From Bettongia penicillata ogilbyi (taxonomy: Eukaryota > Chordata > Mammalia > Diprotodontia > Potoroidae), in assembly GCA_023548195.1 (NCBI GenBank), contig JAJHZJ010000121.1:2542220-2606219 (forward strand): DNA of 64,000 nucleotides. Direction: 5' to 3'. Shown in pieces: positions 48,561-60,389 of the stretch (position 1 is the stretch's first letter; each line of letters opens with the position of its first letter). The translations under genes were made by a program, and so were the position numbers. Below the pieces are notes generated by a model, which saw only the letters and a program-made list of their open reading frames with translations, had not been told where the DNA came from and ran no database searches.

Positions 48561-49540
48561 GCAGTAAAATCCAAGTCAACTGGGCATCTTTTGGCCATCC
48601 AAATTTACCTTCCTTTGGAGAGGAGAAGGAAGGGGGGAGGGGGAGGCAGACAGGAGAGAAGGAGCGGAATTACCCAGCTATCTCAGTTCCCATTCAGCTG
48701 CCTGCATGCATTCACAGGGCAACAAAAGTGTTAAGAGAATTAATAGATCAGTAGAGGTAGGGGATGGAAGGACAGCCTGCCCTTCGAACTCTTCAGTCAT
48801 GTAGTTCTTGAGTTTAACAATTTCAAAGTGAAACAAGTTTTGCAAATTGTCAGAAGAAAAACCTACTCATAAAAAGATAAGGCAATTTTTATAACATATA
48901 ATTTTATAGTTACAAGTAATTGGAGAATGGAATGGAATTTTATATATGTCTACTGTATGTATACTAATTTATATATATATATATTTTAAAGAAGCTAACA
49001 TGACTTATTCTGTAAATCTGACCCTAATTGTAATATATATGTCCATGTGTGTCCGTGTGTGCACATGTTCAGTATACATTATCATATATACTGAAGGTTA
49101 TTAAAGCTTTTGAGGAAGTTTTTATTGATGTTTTATCTTTGCCTTGCTTAAATTTCCCCATGTGTCCTTCCCCCTCCCCACCAGAGAGCCTTTTATGGAA
49201 TAAAATATTTTTTAGAGAAAAAAAGAAAAAGAAAGACAACAAACTGAACTGATCAGTACTTTGAAAGATCTGAAAAGATATTTAATCCTATACACTATCC
49301 CTCTAATGAAAAAGAGTTGGGAGAAGTATCTTTTCTCATACCTTTTATTCCTTGTAATTTCACAACATAAATTTTTTATTGTTTTGAGGTTATTCTTTGC
49401 ATTTCCATTGTTGTGGTCAACATATATTATTTTCATGGTTCTGCTTATGAAGTTATAAAATAGTTTAAAGTTGCACAAAGGACTTTATAACTGCCCCCCC
49501 AGATCCATAGAAATGACTCATTTACTTATATATGTTCATA
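48561..49540. other. UBAC2 intron 4, nothing recognised
   Basis: AT-rich, with a short (TA)n run at 48969-48985. Confidence 0.5.
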
Positions 49541-50380
49541 CTGCTTTCCCCCCAGTAGATTATAAGCCCTTTGAGTGTAGAGACTGTTGAAGGGATTTTT
49601 GTTTTTGTATTCTTAGTGCTTTGAACATAGTATGTGTTTATTAAATACTCATTCACTGAAATGCTCCTCTTTTGATATCGTTGCCCATCTTTCTCCTCCA
49701 GTTGCCTCTTTCCTCTCACATCTGTCACATGCTCTTACTTCAATACATTCTCTGGTCTCTCACCAATCTTTCCTGCTCTCTAGGGTGATCACTCCTTGTT
49801 CATCCTCTTTTTCTTCCTTTAACCATCTTGATCCTGTGGTTAACCAGTTCAGCAAGTCTTGTCTGTCATTCTTCAGTTACTTGCCCCATAGTTTTCTACT
49901 TTTCACTCACTCTGCTTATTTCTACTATTGGTGTACCTTGAACATCTGTCTTCTTTTCCCTACTTTTGAGTCACTGCATGTAGTGCAAGGAAGTCTCGAA
50001 AGAACATGTGTTGCATCTGCTATAAATTCATGTTATTTAACTTCTACAGGATCCTCAAAACTGTAGGACAATTTCTTCATTTATTTCTGATTGACTTCAT
50101 ATATTTCTGAGAGAGGTTGGTTTAAAATTTCTCAGGCCCCCAACTTCACTGTAGCCTACCCAGCAAATCATCTGCCTTCCTAAAACTTTTCATCATGATC
50201 ACCCTCATTTCCCTCTTTCACACCTCAGTGGCATACATCTGTATGCTACTTTATCCACTTTTGGCTGTTTGGCTCCCATTCCAGAAGGATAAGGGTTTTG
50301 CTACTTGCCAAGGTATTGCACCTATGTCTTTAAGCCTACCCCCTTCCATCTCCTTCAAGCACTTACAGATAAAGAGTTAA
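49541..50380 (+). mobile_element. L2 tail, then LINE-like sequence of unknown family
   Basis: 49545-49660 has an L2 tail ('ttataagccctttgagtgta', 'ttagtgctttgaacatagta'). 49661-50380 is C/T-rich with phrases reminiscent of CR1/L2-type coding DNA. An open frame at 49632-50066 has no domain I recognise. Confidence 0.4.
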
Positions 50381-51214
50381 TTATTTGCACATATAGCAGT
50401 ATTTTTTTATGGCACTTAGATATGAACCATTTATTAAAAATATAAAAATGATATTTTTTTGCACCCTGAAAAAGAAGTCTTTTTGAGCAGTCTTTTTGTT
50501 TTATTTTGTTTTGAGGATTAAAGGTTTTATCTGCAGTAATCCTATCAGCCACTAGATGACTGTATTGGCAAAAATTTACAAACTACCTTAAATTATTGTG
50601 AAGAGCAAGTGATTAAATAGGATTTTTCCAGTCACTGAAGGGATGAGATGTTTTTAATAATAAAATCTGATACATGCCATACCAGATTAGGTACAGTTTC
50701 ATAATTTACTAATGGAATGTTGTAGCATTTTATGGCACTGTTTATATAATGTTTTAGAGGATCATTTTGAAAGTACCTTTAATTCACCTTTTGTGAAAAT
50801 TCTAAGGTTATAACCTTGAGTCATCTTAAGTTCTGATGATCTCAGCTTTTACTAGGGTGTATAATTGCTAGGGCTTCATAGACCTCCAATTTTGAAGATA
50901 TGTCTAACATGGCTTAGTTCTGAGTTCAAGAAAAATGGTATTTCTTATTCTATTACTTTTACTAGAACCATCTCTACATTTCTTGAGGCATCCAATATGA
51001 ATTAGCAAGAAATTAAGAAATATTCGTTGCTTTGGTATAAATTGCAGTGTTATAATGCAGAAGTGTCAAACTCTTGACCCAAAAACTTCAGTGTTTAACC
51101 AAATTAAAAAGTAATTCAGAAGTTCAACATAAAATAAAAATACAACATAGATAATGTTAATTTGTGATTTTATAAGCCAATATGCAGTCACAGTTTGACA
51201 CCACTGTATTGTAA
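50381..51214. other. UBAC2 intron 4, nothing recognised
   Basis: AT-rich intron. Confidence 0.5.
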
Positions 51215-51350
51215 GTGGATTATATGATGAGCTCTGAAGTCAAGAAATCCTTCCTGGATTCCTGTTCTTCCTCTGACATTTACTAGATGTCTATTGGTAA
51301 GTCACTTGAATTCTCTGAACCTCAGTTTCTTTAATAATGATCATAATTAT
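51215..51350 (+). mobile_element. MIR-type SINE
   Basis: 'tgacatttactagatgtcta', 'gtaagtcacttgaattctct' and 'cctcagtttctttaataatg' are forward MIR blocks. Confidence 0.7.
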
Positions 51351-51354
51351 TATT

Positions 51355-51600
51355 ATAGTAGAGGAATTTTGGTATAGTACATAGAGAGTTAGCTTTGGAA
51401 TCATGAAGGTTCAAATCCAGCTTTAGACATGACTTTGTGATTTGGAGCAAATCACTTAACCTCTTAGTGATCCTCATAGATCTCTGGGACTATAAGTTGC
51501 ACAAAAGTTCCCAAGCTGTATTGGTTGGTAGAGGGAGTTTACTTATTGGGAGCTTTCTTAACCCTGATGAAATCATAGGTCTGGCCAAAAAACAAATTAT
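51355..51600 (+). mobile_element. Marsupial tRNA-derived SINE with long body
   Basis: 'ggtatagtacatagagagtt' (head), 'ggttcaaatccagctttag' (B box), 'gcaaatcacttaacctctta', then the body 'ctgtattggttggtagaggg' and 'ccctgatgaaatcataggtc'. It is the forward counterpart of 29520-29728. Confidence 0.85.
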
Positions 51601-52769
51601 AATAGTAATTATTATTTTGTCATTATATTTTATTATTGCCTCATTATTATATAATATCTTTATATCTGATGGAATTCAGTTAGTAATGTTCCTACTGGGT
51701 TTTTTTGTTTGTTTTTTGCATTTAATGTTTGATGGACTATTGTATAGGTGGGTGAAGTTGTTTTGTATAGTCAAATGCTGGTATTGCTGTATAGGATCAA
51801 CTTCAGACTCACTGAAGGCACTTTATGCTCCTTGCAGATGGGTTGACAGATACTTTCTTTTTCCTATTTGTACATGGTTTTGATTTCTTTCACCAAGTCT
51901 TTCTGTAAAGGGCATCCTCAAAACCTTAGAGCAGTTTTAATCCTTAGTAGCTTAAAATTACACTAAGACTTTAAGAAACCATGTATTTTTAGAGCTTTAT
52001 TTTTATTTGGTATGTAATCTGGAAGATAAGAGTATTCAGTGCAGTGGCATGTATTTAAAATCTTCTTAAATTATTATGTGTCAATGTTAATCCTGGTTGA
52101 TTATGGTTAATAGTTTTGTCTGTGATAATTCTCTCATTTATTTGTTGAATTCTTCAGAATGGCTTGGGGTTGGTATTTATGGTAGAGGGATTTGTTATCT
52201 CTTAGTTTATGAAGACTATCAAGTTTGTAGAATATAACTCTGACCACTTTAGTGTCTGGGTTTTAATAGGTGCTAAGTTTTTGTAATCTTCAGTGGTATG
52301 TTGCACAATTTCAGCCTTTTCCTTGCAAAAATGTATGGTTAAAACAAAAGCAAAACAAAAAATTGTACACCAGTCAGTTCAGGCTCTTTTAAGTTACTTT
52401 TTGTAATTTATAGTGGCAGTGATGTGATACTAAATCACAGTTATAAATCCCTCTTGAATAAACAAATCTTTATGACATGGCCATTTGTTTCACAATAATA
52501 TTAATAGGCAACATCATATATGATGTTAATAGTAATAAACAACAAATCCCTATGCTACAAATATAGACCTCAAAGTATCCTAGAGAACTCATAACAACAA
52601 AGTGTTCTGGAATCAGACCATTATTATGGACCAAACTGTGAGTCATAATTGCTAGGACATAACAAATTCATTAAGAATTAAGAAAATTGTCAGTTAAGAA
52701 AAATGTCATTTAATACATGTAAAAATCCATTTCAGTACAATACATTAATGAACTATTGTTATAGGTATG
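51601..52769. other. UBAC2 intron 4, unassigned
   Basis: AT-rich. 52525-52600 is similar to 29011-29080. Confidence 0.5.
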
Positions 52770-53371
52770 AATTAAAACAGCTATTCTGGAAAGGAATTTG
52801 GAACTATGCCCAAAGAATTACTAACTATAAACATTGTTTGACCAGTGATGCTGTTAGGTGGCCTATACCCTAGAGAAATCAAAGAAAGAGGGAAAGTACC
52901 CATATGTACAAAAACATTTATAACAGCTTTTTTTTGTGTGTGGTAGCAAAAAAACCCTTGGAAATCAAGGGGGTTCCTATCATTTGCACAATGTCAGAAA
53001 ATTAGGGTAAAAAGATGTAAAGGAATACTATATTGCCATGAGAAATGTCAAAAGGAATGAATTCAAAGAAACTTGGAAATTATTTGTATGAGATAATGCA
53101 GAGTGAAATGAGTCAGGGAAATAATATATATAATAACAACATTGTAAAGATAATGTTGAAAGACTTAAGAATCTGAACAATACAATGACCAATCATAATT
53201 TCAGAGGACCAGCAGTGATATATGCTAACTAATATAGGTAATATAATTAGGGTGTAGAATGAGATACACATTTTGAGACATTGCTGATGTGGGAATTTGT
53301 TTTGCTGAAAGCTGTTGCAAGGTTTTTGTTTTTCTTTCTCAAAGGAAGAGAAAAGTGGGAGGAAGGCAAAA
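52770..53371 (+). mobile_element. L1 3' end
   Basis: 'agctattctggaaaggaatt', 'gaactatgcccaaagaatta', 'gcctataccctagagaaatc', 'gtggtagcaaaaaaaccctt', 'gatgtgggaatttgttttgc'. Its tail is the target of the - strand HAL1-like insertion. Confidence 0.8.
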
Positions 53372-54187
53372 TAAATGCTTTTTAATTTTTTTCTTTTTTT
53401 TTTTTTAGTTTTTAGCATTCACTTCCACAAGATTTTGAGTTCCAAATTTTCTCCCCCCCAACCTCACCCCTGGTGTGCATTCTGATTACCCAATCCACCC
53501 TCCTTCTATCATCCTCCTCCCCCTTCTTTTTCCCCCTTCCCCTTCTGTTTTCCAATAGGGCAAGGTAGATTTCTATGCCCCATTGCCTGTATATCTTATT
53601 TCCCAGTTGTATGTAAAAACAATTTTTAACATTCATTTTTAAAACTCTGAGCCCTACATTATCTCCCTTCCTCCCTCCCCACCCACCCTCATTGAGAAGG
53701 CAAGCAGTTCAATATAGGTTATACATGTGTAGTCATGCAAAACACTTCCATAACAGTCATATTGTAAAAGACTATCTTTCCCTCCATCCTGTCCCACCCC
53801 CCACATTTATTCTCTTCTCTCTTTAGACCCTGTCTCTCCTCAAAGATGTTTGCTTTCCTCCCGTTTGCCCTCCCTTCTGTTATCCCTATCTTTCTTATCC
53901 CCTTCCTCTCTATTTACCTGTAGGGTAAGATAGATTTTCATGCTCAACTGAGTGTGTGTGTGTGTATTCCCTCCTTAAGCCATATCCAATGAGAGTAAGG
54001 TTCACTCATTTCCCTTTCACCTCCTTCCTCTTCCCCTCCACTATAAAAACTTCTTCTTGCCTCTTTTATATGAGATAATTTATACTCTTCTACCTGTCCC
54101 TTTCTCCTCTCCCAATATATTCCTCTCTCACCCCTTAATTTTATTTTTTTTACGTATCATCCCTTCATATTCAACTCACCCTGTACC

Positions 54188-54267
54188 CTCTCTCTCCCTC
54201 TCTCTCTCTCTCTTTCTCTCTCTGTCTCTCTCTCTCTCTTTCTCTCTCCCTCTTTCTCTCTGTCTCA
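54188..54267 (+). repeat. (TC)n microsatellite, impure
   Basis: About 80 bases of TC repeats with CC and TT/GT interruptions, inside HAL1-like copy 3. Confidence 0.95.
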
Positions 54268-54492
54268 TATATATGCATACATCTATAAAGATATATTTTT
54301 CCTCCAACTTCCCTAATACTGAGTGAGGTCTCTTGAGTTATAAATACCATCTTTTCATGTAGGAACATAAACAGTTCAACTTTAATAAGTCCCTTATGAT
54401 TTCTCTTACCTTTTCATGCTTCTCTGATTTTTGTATTTGAAAGTCACATTTTTCTATTCAACTCTGGTCTTTTCATCAAGAATATTTGAAAG

Positions 54493-54810
54493 ACCTTCAA
54501 AATTTCGAATGGACTCTTGAGGCAAAATGCCTTCCACATCCAGAGAAAGAACTATGGAATTGGATTGCAGAATGAAGCAGACCCTTTTCTCTTGTGTTAT
54601 GTTTTGTTGTGTTTTGTTTTGTTTTATGGTTTCTCCCATTCATTTTAATTTTTCTATGCAACATGACTAAGGTGAAAATGTATTTAATAAGAATGTATGT
54701 GTAGAATCTATATATGATTGCATGTTGTCTCAGTGAGAGAGGGAAAGGAGGGGGAAACTGAGATAGATGGAAGTGATTATAGAAAACTGAAAACAAAATA
54801 ATTTTTAAAA
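54493..54810 (+). mobile_element. L1 3' end inserted in HAL1-like copy 3
   Basis: A 5'-truncated L1 3' UTR: 'gccttccacatccagagaaa', 'gaactatggaattggattgc', 'atgcaacatgactaagg', ending 'aataatttttaaaaaa'. It is flanked by aagaatatttgaaag (54478-54492) and aagaatgttcgaaag (54811-54825), a 15-base target duplication with two changes. Confidence 0.85.
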
Positions 54811-54863
54811 AAGAATGTTCGAAAGTTCTCTATTTCATTGAATATCCATTTTTCCCCCCTGAG

Positions 54864-55055
54864 GGATTATACTCAGTTATGCTGGTTAATTCTTGGTTTT
54901 AATCCTATGTCCCTTGACCTCCAGGATATCAAATTCCAAGTCTTCCAATCTCTGGATTATACTCAGTTATGCTGGTTAATTCTTGGTTTTAATTCTTGGT
55001 TTTAATCCTATGTCCCTTGATCTCCAGGATATCAAATTCCAAGTCCTCCAATCTC
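54864..55055 (-). repeat. Tandem duplication within the ORF1 of HAL1-like copy 3
   Basis: A 90-base unit (54864-54953), starting ggattatactcagttatgct, is repeated at 54954-55055. The second unit also carries an extra 'aattcttggtttt' step. The duplicated segment encodes the C-terminal domain of ORF1. Confidence 0.9.
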
Positions 55056-55344
55056 TTAACATGGAAGCTGCTAGATCTTGTGTTATCCTGATTGTGTTTC
55101 CACAATACTTGAACTGTTTCTTTCTGACTGCTTGCAGTATTTTCTCCTTGAATTGGGGACTCTGGAATTTGTCTGTAATATTCCTAGGAGTTTTCCTTTT
55201 GGGTTCTCTTTCAGGAGGTGATTGGTTCATTCTTTCACTTTCTATTTTGTTCTCTGGTTCTAGAATATCAGGGCAGTTTTCCTTGATAATTTCTTGAAAG
55301 ATGATGTCTAGGCTCTTTTTGATTATGGCTTTCAGGTGGTCCAA
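54976..55344 (-). pseudogene. L1/HAL1 ORF1 remnant (RRM and C-terminal domain)
   Basis: A 122-codon open frame on the - strand aligned with the C-terminal half of copy 1: KKSLDIIFQEIIKENCPDIL, then SPPEREPKRKTPRNI and YCGNTIRITQDLAASMLRD. Upstream coiled-coil coding lies at 55350-55800 with frame breaks. The C-terminal end is disturbed by the tandem duplication. Confidence 0.85.
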
Positions 55345-55998
55345 TAATTTTTAAATGATCTCTCCTGGATCCATTTTCCTGATCAGTTTTTTTTCCAATG
55401 AGATATTTCACATTGTCTTCTATTTTTTATTCTTTTGGTTTTGTTTTATAATTTCTCAGTTTTTCATAAAGTCTTTAGCTTCCATTTGCCCTATTCTAAT
55501 TTTTAAAGAATTATTTCTTTACTGAGTTTTTGAATCTCCTTTTCCACCTGGCACATCCTGCTTTTTAAAGCATTGTTCTTCTCATTGTCTTTTTGGATTT
55601 CTTTTGTTATTTGTGTTAGTCTATTTTTTTAAGGTATTATTTTCTTCAGCATTTTTTGGATCTCCTTTAGCAAACTGTTGACTCATTTTTCGTGATTTTC
55701 TTGCATCACTCTCATTTCTTTTCCCAGTTTTTGCTCTACTTCTCTTTCTTGATTTTCAGAATCCTTTTTGAGCTCTTCCATGGCCTAAGAGTAATTCATT
55801 TTTTTCTTGGAGGCTTTGGATGGGAGGAGCTTTGGCTTTGTTGTCTTCTTCTGGTTGTATGTGTTGATCTTCTTGGCACAAAAGTAAGATTCTATAATCT
55901 GAGTTTTTTTTATGTTGTTTGCTCATTTTTCCAGGCAATTACTTGACTTCTTAGTTCTTTGTCAAGGAAGGATTCTGTTTCCAATGGGAAGGAGGGAG

Positions 55999-56000
<2 letters not shown>

Positions 56001-56063
<63 letters not shown>
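56001..56063 (+). repeat. (GT)n microsatellite
   Basis: About 31 uninterrupted GT units, within the 5' part of HAL1-like copy 3. Confidence 0.98.
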
Positions 56064-56064
<1 letters not shown>

Positions 56065-57209
56065 TCTCCCAAGCTTCAGGGGTTTTGTGCAGCTGTTTTC
56101 ATATATCCTTCTTAGGATCTGTAAATTTTTAGCTCTTCCAAAGTTGTATCATCAAAGGAGAGGTGTTTACTCCTCTAGTAGCCTGTACTCTGGTCTGGGA
56201 GTGACCACTATTTTCTGCCTTGGAACTGTGAGGAGGGTTCCCTCTCCCATGCCACCACAAGCTCTACCACATCAGCTCTCTTCCTCACCTCATGACTGCC
56301 ACTCAGGACTGCAACCCAGATCCAAGCAGGGGCAAAGCAAGAGACTCCTGCCTCAGTTCCAGCAAAGAGATCCCTGCCGTCCACCTCTGATTACTCACTG
56401 GATCCCCCCATCCCCCACAGTCTGTGGACTGAGAGCTCCAGAAGTAGCCACTGGTGCTGTCACTGCCACTGCCCAACACTGCCACTGCTGCCATGGGGTT
56501 GATGTTGAACCATGCTCTTCTCTCACACAGTTCTGACAGACTTTTTCCACTGACCTTCCAAGTTGTACTTGGAGTTTGGGGTTTGAGAAGTCTGGAAATT
56601 GCCTCAGCTGACAGTGATTTGGTCCCCTGAGGTCTGCTCTTGCCCTGTCTATGCTGGTGTGGTCCATGCTGGACTATGCTCCTCTCCCAATCTGGTGCAA
56701 TAGACCTACCCAGTTGACCTTTCAAGTTGTTTTGGGCTGTAAATTTGTTTCACTCAGCCATTTTGTGGGTTCTGCTGCTTTAGAATTTATTTAGAATCAT
56801 TTTTACAGTTATTTGGAGGGGTTTGAGGGAGAACTCAAGCAAGTCTCAGCCTTTGCCCCACCATCTTGACTCCACCCCTCCTAAATCATTTTTAATTAAA
56901 AAAAAGAAGAAGAAATAAATGCAAAAAAAAAGTGCCTTACCAAGTACTCATAATCTCCAATTTTTGTGGAGCAAAAAGCTTTTAAAATACAGAGACCTAG
57001 TAGAAGAGATGAAAGTCATATAGGAACAGGATGACATACATATCTTTTTTGTCCTGTCTACTGCTGTAGTTGTATATTGAATGCTTTCAGTGACCCAGCC
57101 GATGATGTGCTCCCATTCTACTACTTTTTGTTAATTACAAAAAAAAGCAGGTTTTTTATATATATCTACACAGTAATCTGTAGAATAGGAAATGTAATAA
57201 TAATTATTC

Positions 57210-57330
57210 TTTTTGGCTAGCATTTATGTAGTGTTTTAAGGTTTGCAAAACATTTTACAAATATTATCTCAGTTTATATTTACAACCTAAAAGAAAAATA
57301 AAAACCTAGTGACCTATTCCAGGATCATTT
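57210..57330 (-). mobile_element. MIR-like SINE fragment
   Basis: 'agcatttatgtagtgtttta', 'aggtttgcaaaacattttac', 'aatattatctcag' are reverse SINE blocks. Confidence 0.65.
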
Positions 57331-57373
57331 CTGTCTGAACTCTGTCATGAAAATGAGAAGGCATCAATCAATA

Positions 57374-57640
57374 CCATGCTGTATAGCAAATATTTGAGAG
57401 CACCCTCTGTCTGCTTTCATTATATTGAGTCATCTCTATAGTTGTCTTGATGAATACATCATGACTCAGGATGCAATGGGAAACCCTGGCCCTTTTTAGA
57501 CTAAAGCCAAAGTGCAATAATAATGAAGCTCATGTATCAGTAGCACATGTAACCAAAGCAATTTACAACTCTGGAATTGTAGGGCCTTGATGTCTTTTTC
57601 TATATGAGAGGGTGCTCTCAATGTTTGCTATGGAGCATGG
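57374..57640. repeat. Inverted-repeat pair enclosing about 200 bp
   Basis: 57374-57408 (from ccatgctgtatagcaaat) and 57606-57640 are reverse complements apart from three changes and one gap. Between them, 57462-57505 is a fragment of the composite SINE-like family. It might be a worn foldback/DNA-transposon end pair or a local inverted duplication. Confidence 0.7.
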
Positions 57641-57689
57641 CATAAATGATGTGTTTATTGCATTCCTGCCATTATGGAGGACAAGAGAG

Positions 57690-58500
57690 GGAAAAGACTG
57701 AGGATATGATTGAGAGAAATATATAATATATATTTAGTATATATTAATATATAAATATATAACATAATCATAACTGTGAACATGAATGGAATGAACTCAC
57801 CCATAAAGCAAGAGATGGATTAGAAAGCGTAATCCAACACTATGTTGTTTACAAGAAACACATTTAAAATAGAAAGATTCACAGAGTTAAAAGGAGTGAC
57901 TAGAGCAAAATGTATTGTTCTCTAGGAGAATTCAAAAAACGGGTATGTGTCATGATCTTAGACCAAGCAACACTAAAAATAGACATGATTAAAAAATAGA
58001 TAGGCAGGGAAACTACATTATCTTTAATGGCACCACAATTAATTCTTAATAGAGTTGTACCTCTAGACCACAATCTTAACAAAGAGATAAGTAAGAAAGA
58101 AGTCAATGACTCAAATAAAATTTTAGAAAACTTATTTAATTAGATCTTTGAATGAGAAGAGAAAGGAATTCGTGTGTGTTTGTGTGTGTGTACCATATAC
58201 ATTTGTGATGGGGTATGGAAGTACATATACTACATGAAATATATATTTATATGATATAAAGTAATACATTACATATAATATATACAACTATATATAGAAT
58301 TAATGATTGAACACAATAGCAGAGTGTTTGGGAAACCCAAGGATCGCAAGTACTGTTGGGGGTGCTGTGGATGGGCAGATGCACTAATTCTCTATTGATG
58401 CAACTACGAATTAATCCAACCATTCTGGAAAGTAATTTGATATTATACTATAAAAGTCATTCACTTGTGCCTACCTTCTGTCCCAGTGATACCATAACAT
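57690..58500 (+). mobile_element. L1 ORF2 fragments
   Basis: 57780-58140 has the endonuclease-domain wording: 'gtttacaagaaacacattta' (QETHLK-like), then 'aaaaatagacatgatt' and 'gggaaactacattatc'. 58370-58500 has the ORF2 end ('aaccattctggaaagtaatt'). The part between is AT-rich simple sequence (58150-58300). Confidence 0.7.
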
Positions 58501-58895
58501 CATTTATGTAATATTTGACTTCCTTTGTCCAACATAATTAGTACCATTATTGCTTTTTGTGATTTTGGTGGTAGCATGGTAAATTTTACATACTCTTTCA
58601 GTATGATATCTAAATCCTTCTCAATTAAACGTTTCCTAGATCCATTATGTATCTGGATACTGTTTTGAGACAATAATGCCTCATATATGAAATATGAAAG
58701 AGAGAGATTCAAAGAAACCTGAGAACATTTGTATGGACCCATGCCTTCTAGAATGACTAGAACAGATAAAGAAAAACTTAAGAACTTTGATCGATGCAAT
58801 AAAACAGCCACTGTTCTAGAAGACCAGTGATGAATCATGCTTCCCACCTCTTCTGTACTTTAAGGTGCAGAATGAGACATAGATTTTCAGACAGC
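58501..58895 (+). mobile_element. L1 3' region, disrupted
   Basis: 58670-58895 resembles the L1 3' UTR: 'ttcaaagaaacctgagaaca', 'agcaatac'-like 'cgatgcaataaaac', 'ctagaagaccagtgatgaat', 'gaatgagacatagatttt'. 58501-58670 looks foreign to it and is unassigned. Confidence 0.55.
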
Positions 58896-59150
58896 ATCAG
58901 AGAATGGACAGGAGTGGCTCAGGACAGAGATTGGGGGGATCCTCATGATTACTTGGGGTTCAGCAGAGGAGACAGAGCAATCAGACAAGAAGGAGGAAAA
59001 TGAAAGCCCGAGAAAAGAGAATATCACATAGAAGAAGGTAATTGACAGTGTCAAAAGCTGCAGAAAAGTCAAGAAGGATAGGGACCAAGATATGATCATT
59101 AGATTTTGCAAATAAGATATAATTAATGGTCATCTCAAACCAAAGGGGAG
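58896..59150 (-). mobile_element. L2 LINE, RT fragment
   Basis: On + it reads 'gacagtgtcaaaagctgcag', 'aaaagtcaagaaggataggg' and 'attagattttgcaaataaga', the reverse of the L2 RT block that encodes a degenerate LLDxSAAFDTV motif. Confidence 0.75.
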
Positions 59151-59606
59151 CCTGCAGTTATAATCTGAACCTGAAGTGCTTTCCAGGTAGCTGATGGTGG
59201 TTGAATTCAGCAGTAGTCTTTTGGAACTCCATCCAGGTTCACATCCACAGATACAAACTCAAGTCAAGAACTTGAAGAGCTCAAATGAGAGGGGTGTTCA
59301 GACTTTGCCCTGAAGGAGACTGCATTAAGTGGACTCAGAGTTGTAGATCTCCAGCTTGAACTGTTCCTGAGACATGGAATAACACCAATCAGTAGCCCCA
59401 AGAAAGCAGACAGAAGAAAAGATACAAGTTGAGCAAAATATTTCATTCAGCAGTGTTCAGGGCCTGGTTCTGACATAAAATCTGAATGAGCTAACAAACA
59501 AAACCAAATCCCAACATAAGGAGTTATTTATGGTGATAGGGATGCGCAAGATACAAACTCAGAAAAGATAACAAATCCATAAAATACACGAAGTCTTAAC
59601 TTATGC

Positions 59607-59639
<33 letters not shown>

Positions 59640-60389
59640 GAATGAGAAAAAGTGAACACTTGGACACAGATACAACTAGAATTCTGGGGGAAGATGAAGC
59701 AAGAATTTGGTTTTTTTAAGTAATTAAATTGAAAGACTGATCAAATGCCAAATTTAAACAATGTCCCTTTCACAATCTGATGTTTCTGTCTCTGTGTCTT
59801 GGTATTTGTATGAAAAACAGTCACAACCTAACTTATTCTTGAAGATAGTAATCAGATAAAGAAGGACTAGACGCTGATGCAATGTTAACAAAATTAAGTC
59901 ATCATGGTGTTGAAAATGGTGGTAGTGTAGAAATACACCAGTTATGAAGAGTGATTAAAATGAGGAACAAGTAATTGAAATACCAGTAAACCCAGTTCTT
60001 TTTTTAGATAGACCAGCTTTATTATCTGTCAGACAAATAATAGGAGAATTAACAATCCAATTCCAAAAGCATTTTGTAGTCTGTTGTGTGTCCAGAACTG
60101 TGTCCTAGATGCTAAGGAGATACAAAATTTAGCCACTACTAATAGCTCACATGGAGAGTGCTTTCAGGTTTAGGAAGCGCTGTACTTTAAACAGCCTGTG
60201 AGCCTGGTAATGGAATATTGTTACCTCTATGAAGAAGAAAAGGAGTTGTTACCAATCTGGATGGAAGAGGAAAGAGAATCAGGGAAGGCTAGGCTTTTGA
60301 AGGATAGATTTACCTCATTGATCTAAGAAGGGGAGAGAGAGCATTTTCAGGTGAGGCAACTTGAGTAAAAGGTGCTAAAATGTGACCTT
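59151..60389. other. UBAC2 intron 4, unassigned, with (AG)n
   Basis: 59160-59600 is less AT-rich and could be a retroelement 5' region, but I cannot assign it. An (AG)n microsatellite is at 59607-59640. The rest is plain intron. Confidence 0.45.

Larger units (their letters stand above)
53388..56881 (-). mobile_element. HAL1-like retrotransposon, copy 3
   Basis: On the - strand it starts at about 56880 with 'ggagtcaagatggtggggca', then a 5' UTR, ORF1 (about 55940 to 54440) and a purine-rich 3' UTR ending in a long poly(A) at 53388-53405 (T-run on +). There is again no ORF2. The imperfect 16-base repeat taaatgctttttaatt (53372) and taaatcatttttaatt (56882) fits a target-site duplication. Later events within it are an L1 insertion, a tandem duplication and two microsatellites. 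Confidence 0.75.

Noticed and set aside
49632..50066. 144-codon + strand ORF
   Set aside because: It begins in an L2 tail, is Ser/Leu-rich from C/T-rich DNA and matches no protein I recognise.
51437..51883. 148-codon + strand ORF
   Set aside because: It starts inside a SINE body and runs into AT-rich intron; chance ORF.
56003..56536. 177-codon + strand ORF opening with a Cys-Val repeat
   Set aside because: It is the translation of the (GT)n microsatellite plus antisense HAL1-like 5' UTR.
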